Origin: Lates calcarifer
Lineage: Eukaryota; Chordata; Actinopteri; Centropomidae
Direction: 5' to 3'
Assembly (NCBI RefSeq): GCF_001640805.2
Contig: NC_066848.1
Span: 14,410,509 to 14,474,508 of the forward strand
Length of the DNA: 64,000 nucleotides
Shown here: positions 59,401 through 64,000 of the stretch, piece by piece
Position numbering within the stretch: position 1 is the stretch's first letter
Layout: every line of letters starts with the position of its first letter
Made by a program: the position numbers and the translations under genes
The notes under the pieces: model-generated
Database searches by the model: none
Told to the model about the DNA's origin: nothing
Seen by the model: the letters and a program-made list of their open reading frames with translations, nothing else

Positions 59401-61799
59401 AGGCTGAAGGCTTTCGAAGGCCAACAGACCAGGCTTTGGTCATTGGCTCTTGCCCCTGGCTTCATCCCCTCTGGCCTTGTACATTTGCCAGCCTCCACTG
59501 GGGTTTCTTTCCACTTGGTTAAAACCTGTAATTAATATTCAGTGGCTCCTGGAGGATAATCTGTGCGTTTGGGTTATAAAAGCTGTTAAGAGGTTTAACT
59601 AGCCAGGGATCTGGATCAAGACTTTGTGTGTGGGGTGGGGGTGGGGGGTTGTTTGTTAAATGGCACTTTAAAAGCTTTAAGACCTGTAAAGTAGGACCAT
59701 AGGGCATTGTATTAATTTAATTTTTGATGGACTTACTGTAATCCCAGTGATATTAACTTTTTTGGTATAGTGACTTAAAACTTTGATGTGCAAATCTTGT
59801 TTTCTTGTTGTCATTATCTCAGCTCCTCAGAAGTCTCTGGGTGAGGAGGTGAATGAGTTGACCTCCAGCCGTCTGTTGAAGCTGGAGAAAGACAACCAGA
59901 CCCTGCTGAAGACTGTGGAGGAGCTCAGAGGAGCAGCCGGTCAGGACACTGTGGCAAAACTGGCTAAACTCACCCAAGAAAACCAGAAACTGAACCAGAA
60001 AGTAAGTAATTAACTGTGTGTTTAAGTGTTTTTCTTTGGTTGGGAAAGAATTGAGTGTGTCATCATTTTGTCTCAATGCAAAAGATTATTTCCAACACCA
60101 TCCTCTGAGGGATACCTCAGGGCTCTATCCTTGCTCTTTGTAATTTATATGAATGCTTCTTGAAAAATGCAGCTGGTACTCACTGAAGATGATACAAATG
60201 TCATAATGTGACAACTTGATATATTTATTATTTTAATATTTCAATTATTTCGATTACCTATATACACAAAATAATGAAGAATAAATTAGTCATCGCTCAG
60301 TTACATAGTTTTTTCAACTATTCATCCTTCAGATTAACTGTAAAATAAGTGCATCATAAAAATACATCTAGCAATTTGCGAAGCGGCGAACTTAATAATA
60401 GGATAATAAAGAAAGTTATGTGGATAGATAGATTGGACTGTTTTCATCTGTAGGCTACAACATGCCTGTTGCACTTATTGAACATATAATAATACAAAAG
60501 CCAAAACCTAGGTTTCTGTGACAGTTAAATAAAGCAAGTATAAAGATGTATCAGTATTCATTTGTACTATAGATAGACTAAGTGTACTGTGTCTGTCTGT
60601 GAGACACCTTTGCAGTTTCATTTTCTGCCCCTTATTAGCATCACCACCAAGATTAGCATATTGGACCAGTGCTCCTCCATAATATATCACCCTAACACTT
60701 GGCCTTAGACCTTTTCACACAGTGGCAGTGAGAAATAAAAAAGAGAAGGACGGAGAGCACATAGAAAAAGGCGGATAGGGTGGATGAAAGCAAAGCTGTA
60801 AATCCAGGCAGCCCCTTGCCTTTTCTTTTCCAGTCTTTGACACTCGAACGCCCCTCTCTAAGAGAAGTCCCTCAGCTATTTTCAGAAACATAAGCCTCTC
60901 TCTGTGCTCTCTGAATAAAACGCATGAAATTGTGTTTTTCTCTCACAAAGAGAAAATCCGAAGTGAGTGTCTTGTGGTCTAGAGCCAAAACACATTAAAA
61001 TGTGAATGCAGCTGCCAGTAGACTCAACCAACAGAAATAGATTAACTTGTGTGTGTTCGTCTGCAGAGTTGTAACAGACTGAGATGATATATTATGTTTC
61101 TATCATGGATTAAAAACTGCACCAGCTTCTGTATGATTCCAAAAGTAGAGTAACTATAATAGCAATGGTATCACAATACAGGTGACTGTGCAACACAGGA
61201 TGTTATGCAAGAAAATGTCTGTGTAGGTTCTCAGTCATCTAGGTTATGGTAGTCTTAAGTGCTGAAGTTGAAGGCTGCTGGATTTCTTTGAGGTTTCTTG
61301 AAGACGTTTCACCTCTCATCCGAAAGGCTTCCTCAGTTCTAAAAGCTGGTTGGGGAGTCCCAGGTAACCTCTTGGAGGTGCTCCTGAGAGTCACCCACCC
61401 TGTTGTCATGTGCGCCATTAGGGTCACATGAGCCCAAGTATGACTTGTTGTGAGTCATCGGGGTCACATGGCTCGAGGTGTGATTGAGGGTTAAATTGCC
61501 TTGGTAAGGATGTCAAGACTGCGTTATAGGTGGCTGATAGTTGGCGCTGTAGGCCACCACCTCTGTTTAAGATGGATGTCCAGATGGACATAGAGCACTT
61601 ACTAATGAGGTGAGAGGTGAGAAAGTGCGACATTTTAAGATGTTACTTTGTTTGTGTGCAGTTTGAGCATCTGCAGAGTGAGCTGACAGCAGACAGAGAG
61701 TCTCTACGCAGTGCTGAGTCACTCAGCACTGACCTGATGAAGGAGAAAGCTTTACTGGAGAAGACTCTTGAAACACTCAGAGAAAACTCCGAGAGACAG

Positions 61800-61836
<37 letters not shown>

Positions 61837-63830
61837 AGGTGTATTAAATCTTCTCAGTGATAATTAATTGTCACATTTTTGCTGAATTAATTCTGTTAAC
61901 TGATTAGGCCCAGTATGTTTGAGATGGCAGAACAAGTTGGCGCAGTTCAGCAGAGCAGCTTTTGAGAGAATGGCTGTAATCACATCAAGTATTCATGTGC
62001 TTTAAAACATAGTTAAAGCTACAGTCTGTGTACTGGACAAGCATATGGTCAGATACACCAACACATTCTGACAAACAGAGCTTTGAGACTGTGCGTCACG
62101 CACGCCGCTCTCTCCACAAAACCATCATTGATTCCCGGTCCAGGAAGCTCCAAGAAAATAACACGACTAAGCCATGTAATTTACTAAAGTCTAGGCTGAG
62201 TTTTCTTGAGAGCAATCTTTGTGCAATTGATTTGCTTTTGGCTCAGAAAACTATTAAGTAGAACTACCACTATGTTTTATTGACTGCACAGATTTCTGGC
62301 ACTTAGATGCAGTTGCTCATTGTGTGTCTGCAGGGACTTAATAGCTCTAAGACCCAAATCTGACACCTATGATTAGTTTAACCATCTGATTTGTTAAATC
62401 CTGCCTTGATGAGCTACAGAGGGCTGAGAAAACACACTGTTCTCACTGTTTACTGTGGGCATTTCTTTCCAGTCAGTAGTAAACGTAATGAGATGGAACC
62501 GATGCAGTGCTGTTCCAGCAAACGTAATATTCAAATAAACTACAGTTTTGTAAAATTCTCGTAAGCTTTTGTGTCTTTTGTGTTTCTATGTGTCATTAGT
62601 GGGTCCTTCCTGATGTCTTTTAAATGTTATGAGTTTTTTGAAGAAGCCTCTAATTTGACTAAATTAGACTAAATGAAAACGTGAAGCAGGAACTTCAGGC
62701 TTCTTTCTCGTATAAGCATTGGTTCACACAGCCAGTCTCATTACATCCAGCTGGATTTTTTATATAAGAAGTTACAAAGCAAACAAATCTGAAACACACG
62801 AACAAACAGACATTTTTCAGGAGCCCCAGTCCACAAACAGCAGGTGGGAGAGCCAGTCAAAATCATTTCTATTTAATATGACTTTAGTTATTAAAACTCT
62901 GTCTGTTCTCCAGATGAAGGGTCTAGAGCAGGAAAATAAGCATCTGAGCCAGACAGTGTCGTCTCTGCGTCAGCGCTGCCAGGTGGGTGCCGAGGCCCGG
63001 GTCAAGGATGTGGAGAAGGAGAATCGTGTTCTCCACGAGTCCATCTGCGAAACGACTGCCAAACTCAATAAGATGGAGTTTGAAAGGAAACAACTACGTG
63101 AGTAACATGTTTTTGTGGTTCTTTTTTCTCCACCTATCCTTTTTGATTTCAAAGAAGGACAATTTTGATAGCTGTCATTAATTTCTGGCTTCCTTTTGTA
63201 GACATTGAGTTGCGTTTTGTTCATTTTTAATTCACAGGCTCAACATCTTGGTTGTTTGTAAAGAATGTGTGTCTCTTTTATGCAGGTAAGGAACTTGAGG
63301 TGATGAAGGAGAAAGGTGAGAGAGCAGAGGAGCTGGAGATTCAGATGCAGAAGCTGGAAAGGGATAACGAGAGCCTGCAGAAAAAGGTCGCCAGTCTTGG
63401 AATCACGTGTGAAAAGGTCCGGTTTGTTTCCTGTCTAGTCTATAGATGTCAGATGTCAGTCAGTACAAAGTTTTAGTCTGCCATTACACAGCACCACCAC
63501 AACCACACCAACACCATCACTTCCGTGTGTCTGTAGGTGTCTTCTTTGGAGAAGGAGAACACGGAGCTGGAGGCAGAGGGCCGTCGTCTGAAGAAGAAGC
63601 TGGATGCTCTAAAGAACATGGCCTTCCAGCTGGAGGCTCTGGAAAAGGAGAACTCCCAGCTAGAGCAGGAGAACCTGGAGCTTCGGCGCTCGGCCGAGAG
63701 CCTCCGGTCGGCGGGGGCCAAGGCCGCTCAGCTCGAAGCCGAGAACAGGGAGCTGGAGAGCGAGAGGAGCCAGTTGAAGCGCAGCCTGGAACTGCTCAAG
63801 GCCTCATCCAAGAAGACAGAGAGATTAGAG
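18230..63830 (+). CDS. ccdc88a: CCDC88A (girdin), 5' 17 coding exons; frameshift in exon 11; 3' part beyond window
   Basis: Girdin is a large HOOK-domain and coiled-coil protein that links actin, membranes and Akt/G-protein signalling. Exons: 18230-18292, 18431-18531, 28951-29059, 43523-43592, 50418-50476, 51296-51379, 51665-51805, 52697-52869, 57796-57877, 58419-58577, 58757-58904, 59146-59290, 59823-60001, 61662-61799, 62914-63097, 63286-63416, 63537-63830. All introns are GT-AG and phases agree except for one extra base in exon 11. Disregarding that base, 753 of roughly 1,850 expected codons are present. Girdin is preferred over the paralogue DAPLE (CCDC88C) because exon 8 reads [20 protein letters not shown] and exon 13 reads [20 protein letters not shown], and because PNPT1 is a neighbour in vertebrates. 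As written, the frame stops after 359 residues. Confidence 0.95.
18431..18531 (+). CDS. ccdc88a: CCDC88A exon 2
   Basis: Residues 22-54 plus two bases of codon 55. It contains VKTVGQLAV and [16 protein letters not shown], the conserved 'LVDG...LN..ML' block of the HOOK domain. The acceptor is TTTTCAG and the donor GTAAGT. Confidence 0.95.
20501..20530. repeat. (TG)n microsatellite
   Basis: A 30-base TG tract with one interruption (CG at about 20509-20510). It causes Cys/Val-rich spurious open frames. Confidence 0.9.
25513..25576. repeat. (GT)n microsatellite, about 64 bases
   Basis: A long GT tract interrupted once by TT near 25549. Confidence 0.95.
25707..25766. repeat. (TG)n microsatellite, about 60 bases
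   Basis: An uninterrupted TG tract about 130 bases after the previous one. Confidence 0.95.
26343..26379. repeat. (CA)n microsatellite
   Basis: An uninterrupted CA tract of about 37 bases after a pyrimidine-rich stretch. Confidence 0.95.
26832..26945 (+). mobile_element. Decayed tRNA-derived SINE in CCDC88A intron 2
   Basis: The sequence begins GGGCAGCAGCATAGTATACT, continues GATTAGGAAGATGCTATT..ACCAGAAG, and has GCATCCACCAAGCTGAATG followed by TCCTTGAGGAAGATA. This is the layout of a fish tRNA-derived SINE family. The B-box region is degraded. The family name is not assigned. Confidence 0.55.
28951..29059 (+). CDS. ccdc88a: CCDC88A exon 3
   Basis: Residues 55-91, including [20 protein letters not shown] and QIKAYYQ, a diagnostic HOOK-domain block of the CCDC88 family. 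The acceptor is CCCCACAG and the donor GTAAGA. The phase-2 codon 55 is completed from exon 2. Confidence 0.95.
38075..38128. repeat. (TG)n followed by GGTGTG hexamers
   Basis: A TG tract (38075-38110) passing into three GGTGTG units (to 38128). Confidence 0.9.
38578..38612. repeat. (TG)n microsatellite
   Basis: An uninterrupted TG tract of about 35 bases. Confidence 0.95.
40415..40443. repeat. (GT)n microsatellite
   Basis: An uninterrupted GT tract of about 29 bases. Confidence 0.95.
41451..41474. repeat. (TG)n microsatellite
   Basis: A TG tract of 24 bases. Confidence 0.9.
42881..42951. repeat. (CA)n microsatellite with CCCA units
   Basis: A short CACACA/CCCA stretch leading into an uninterrupted CA tract of about 50 bases (42902-42951). 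Confidence 0.95.
43523..43592 (+). CDS. ccdc88a: CCDC88A exon 4
   Basis: Residues 92-114 ([20 protein letters not shown]), the 'LPNVL..G..P.S' block of the HOOK-like domain. The acceptor is GTGACAG and the donor GTAAGT. Confidence 0.95.
45437..45548. repeat. Minisatellite: CAGTCAGCCAGC 12-mers, then TCTGGCTC octamers
   Basis: About four tandem copies of a 12-base unit made of CAGT/CAGC quartets (45447-45504). A 20-base spacer follows, then three exact tandem copies of TCTGGCTC (45525-45548). Confidence 0.9.
45928..46134. repeat. Pair of poly(A) runs
   Basis: An A21 run at 45928-45948 and an A17 run at 46118-46134, about 170 bases apart. The segment between might be a retroposon insert, but no family was recognised. 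Confidence 0.5.
47411..47429. repeat. (TGC)6 trinucleotide tract
   Basis: A pure TGC tract of about six units in intronic DNA. Confidence 0.9.
49916..49932. repeat. Poly(C) run, 17 bases
   Basis: An uninterrupted C17 that could form G-quadruplex-like structure on the minus strand and is prone to length errors. Confidence 0.9.
50105..50131. repeat. (AAT)n tract
   Basis: A tandem AAT tract with one early interruption, about 290 bases before exon 5. Confidence 0.85.
50418..50476 (+). CDS. ccdc88a: CCDC88A exon 5
   Basis: Residues 115-134 ([20 protein letters not shown]), the highly conserved Leu-rich helix of the HOOK-like domain. The acceptor is TTTTTAG and the donor GTAAGT. Confidence 0.96.
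50477..51295 (+). other. ccdc88a: CCDC88A intron 5
   Basis: An 819 bp AT-rich intron. A strong polypyrimidine stretch with CTTCTCT repeats and a C9 run precedes the acceptor (about 51190-51290). Nothing else was recognised. Confidence 0.85.
51296..51379 (+). CDS. ccdc88a: CCDC88A exon 6
   Basis: Residues 135-162 ([20 protein letters not shown]...HIQE), the conserved end of the HOOK-like domain. The exon is 84 nt, phase 0 on both sides. Confidence 0.96.
51665..51805 (+). CDS. ccdc88a: CCDC88A exon 7
   Basis: Residues 163-209, beginning [15 protein letters not shown] and ending in [16 protein letters not shown]. It marks the change from the HOOK-like domain to the coiled coil. The exon is 141 nt, phase 0 on both sides. 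Confidence 0.96.
51806..52696 (+). other. ccdc88a: CCDC88A intron 7
   Basis: An 891 bp intron with two TG tracts (52124-52147, and 52222-52264 interrupted). Nothing else was recognised. Confidence 0.85.
52222..52264. repeat. (TG)n microsatellite, interrupted
   Basis: TG units interrupted by ATG/TATATG in the middle. A shorter pure tract lies at 52124-52147. Confidence 0.85.
52697..52869 (+). CDS. ccdc88a: CCDC88A exon 8
   Basis: Residues 210-266 plus two bases. It starts [10 protein letters not shown], has a Ser/Pro/Cys-rich linker ([20 protein letters not shown]) and then [20 protein letters not shown], a block that fits girdin better than DAPLE. The donor GTGAGT lies inside CTGTGAGT. Confidence 0.95.
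53577..53613. repeat. (CA)n microsatellite
   Basis: An uninterrupted CA tract of about 37 bases, preceded by shorter CA stretches. Confidence 0.95.
56396..56440. repeat. (CA)n microsatellite
   Basis: An uninterrupted CA tract of about 45 bases. Confidence 0.95.
57796..57877 (+). CDS. ccdc88a: CCDC88A exon 9
   Basis: Residues 267-294 ([20 protein letters not shown]...RLQQE), coiled coil. The first base completes the split Leu codon from exon 8. The acceptor is TATTTCAG. Confidence 0.95.
57878..58418 (+). other. ccdc88a: CCDC88A intron 9
   Basis: A 541 bp intron with an A15 run near 58321-58335. Nothing else was recognised. Confidence 0.85.
58419..58577 (+). CDS. ccdc88a: CCDC88A exon 10
   Basis: Residues 295-347, with [40 protein letters not shown] and [10 protein letters not shown]. 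This is one of the best conserved coiled-coil blocks in the family. The donor is GTACAC, which is weak because +5 is not G. Confidence 0.96.
58757..58904 (+). CDS. ccdc88a: CCDC88A exon 11 with one-base insertion and premature stop
   Basis: The exon is recognised by [10 protein letters not shown] at its start and, one frame over, by [20 protein letters not shown] and the block ending in HDLEM. It is 148 nt long, while the family pattern and the phase-0 borders require 147. The extra base is one G of GG at 58787-58788. In the conserved frame the reading goes GGA GAC TAA, stopping at 58793-58795 after residue 359. Everything after the insertion keeps perfect similarity and intact splice sites, so this is one point lesion, not decay. 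A transcript with this stop would be expected to undergo nonsense-mediated decay. A sequencing or assembly error is the simplest alternative. Confidence 0.93.
59146..59290 (+). CDS. ccdc88a: CCDC88A exon 12
   Basis: Residues 397-444 in the corrected frame ([40 protein letters not shown]), the very conserved '[16 protein letters not shown]' signature of girdin and DAPLE. It ends with one base of codon 445. Confidence 0.96.
59291..59822 (+). other. ccdc88a: CCDC88A intron 12
   Basis: A 532 bp intron with a G-rich patch near 59630-59650. Nothing else was recognised. Confidence 0.85.
59823..60001 (+). CDS. ccdc88a: CCDC88A exon 13
   Basis: Residues 445-504, starting [20 protein letters not shown], then [16 protein letters not shown], with heptad-like Leu spacing. 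The [12 protein letters not shown] string is closer to girdin than to DAPLE. Confidence 0.95.
60105..60215 (+). mobile_element. Non-LTR retrotransposon (LINE) reverse transcriptase scrap in intron 13
   Basis: From 60109 the plus strand reads GIPQGSIL, the hallmark motif before the catalytic loop of LINE reverse transcriptases. About 25 codons later there is EDDT where YADDT is expected, after a frame change and stop codons. The piece is about 100 bases, far too short and broken to be active. Confidence 0.55.
61215..61600 (-). mobile_element. Penelope-like retroelement remnant in intron 13
   Basis: On the minus strand, about 61570-61450 encodes [20 protein letters not shown] and LPRQFN. This resembles the end of the GIY-YIG endonuclease region in fish Penelope-like elements (pattern 'SLNRGGGLR..LS..YN..L'). 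Beyond it, to about 61240, lies sequence with GAGGTGAAACGTCTTCAAGA that I recognise as recurrent in teleost genomes. The 5' part, including the reverse transcriptase, is missing. Confidence 0.55.
61662..61799 (+). CDS. ccdc88a: CCDC88A exon 14
   Basis: Residues 505-550 ([14 protein letters not shown]...[26 protein letters not shown]), coiled coil matching girdin '[26 protein letters not shown]'. The donor GTACACAC runs straight into a (CA)n microsatellite. Confidence 0.95.
61802..61833. repeat. (CA)n microsatellite at intron 14 donor
   Basis: A CA tract of about 32 bases beginning at intron position +3, directly after the GT of the 5' splice site. Confidence 0.95.
61834..62913 (+). other. 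ccdc88a: CCDC88A intron 14, remainder
   Basis: About 1.1 kb of AT-rich DNA. It contains a 77-codon open frame (62028-62261) without recognisable similarity, most likely chance. No element was identified. Confidence 0.75.
62914..63097 (+). CDS. ccdc88a: CCDC88A exon 15
   Basis: Residues 551-611 plus one base ([50 protein letters not shown]). It corresponds closely to the girdin coiled coil '[17 protein letters not shown]...EARVKD.EKEN'. Confidence 0.96.
63286..63416 (+). CDS. ccdc88a: CCDC88A exon 16
   Basis: Residues 612-655 ([40 protein letters not shown]), matching girdin '[11 protein letters not shown]...LQKK...ITCEK'. The donor GTCCGG is weak. Confidence 0.94.
63537..63830 (+). CDS. ccdc88a: CCDC88A exon 17 (last exon in window)
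   Basis: Residues 656-753 ([55 protein letters not shown]). It is an Arg/Glu/Leu-rich coiled coil and clearly GC-richer than the flanking introns, which opens long shadow frames, including one of 168 codons at 63446-63952. The donor GTAAGG at 63831 fits the family's splice point after TERLE. The gene continues past the window. Confidence 0.95.
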
Positions 63831-64000
63831 GTAAGGCTTCAGGACTGCCAGTTTTACAACGAGTACTTCAGCGAATTCTTCGAGAAATAGAATGCAGGCT
63901 AGTGCTAGTAACAGTGTTCAGTGTAATCAGCACCAGTGGTGGTTATGCATAGGTTACCTGAGATAACTTGAGTCATTACACAAGAATTGCTGTAGAGTTA
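63831..64000 (+). other. ccdc88a: Start of CCDC88A intron 17
   Basis: The sequence after the GTAAGG donor. The exon frame stays open for 19 codons into the intron before TAG at 63888-63890. No similarity to girdin is seen there. Confidence 0.75.

Noticed and set aside
62028..62261. 77-codon open frame in intron 14
   Set aside because: No recognisable similarity, not flanked by splice sites in the girdin phase, and the composition is ordinary for the intron.
18230..63830. Identification of the plus-strand gene as CCDC88C (DAPLE) or CCDC88B
   Set aside because: Exon 8 and exon 13 strings and the PNPT1 neighbourhood favour CCDC88A; DAPLE differs at these places.
63446..63952. 168-codon open frame over CCDC88A exon 17
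   Set aside because: It is the +1 shadow of a GC-rich coiled-coil exon (Gly/Glu/Ala/Arg-rich, no family) and crosses the exon's acceptor and donor.

Overview
The window is nuclear DNA from a vertebrate, most likely a ray-finned (teleost) fish. The evidence is spliced genes with GT-AG introns, vertebrate-specific proteins, very many long (CA)n/(TG)n microsatellites, and decayed fish-type mobile elements (Tc1/mariner, tRNA-derived SINEs, LINE and Penelope-like pieces). There are no bacterial-style operons and no CRISPR. Almost every long open frame outside the exons listed here is a shadow of an exon or of a simple repeat.

Two protein-coding genes lie head to head. On the minus strand, positions 8777 down to 837 hold a complete PNPT1 gene (mitochondrial polynucleotide phosphorylase). 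It has 28 coding exons that join in frame into 770 codons plus stop, with a candidate promoter near 8780-8930 and a candidate poly(A) signal at 167-172. On the plus strand, from 18230 to the right edge, lie the first 17 coding exons of CCDC88A (girdin). They cover the N-terminal HOOK-type domain and the first part of the long coiled coil, 753 codons if one frameshift is disregarded. The rest of the gene, including the C-terminal G-protein-binding region, is beyond the window.

Layout: 1-836 PNPT1 3' UTR and flank; 837-8777 PNPT1; 8778-18229 intergenic DNA with both promoters and dispersed repeats; 18230-29059 CCDC88A exons 1-3 with a 10.4 kb intron; 29060-43522 a 14.5 kb intron; 43523-52869 exons 4-8; 52870-57795 a 4.9 kb intron; 57796-63830 exons 9-17, closely packed. 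The large introns hold mostly simple repeats and unrecognised sequence.

The most notable observation is in CCDC88A exon 11 (58757-58904). One extra G at 58787/58788 puts a TAA in frame at 58793-58795, so the gene as written would stop after 359 residues. The same base leaves an AG at 58786-58787 after which the normal reading frame resumes, so a splice acceptor 31 bases downstream would skip ten codons and keep the protein open. A sequencing or assembly error, a null allele, or an altered splice form are all possible. I see no credible new multi-gene system in this window.
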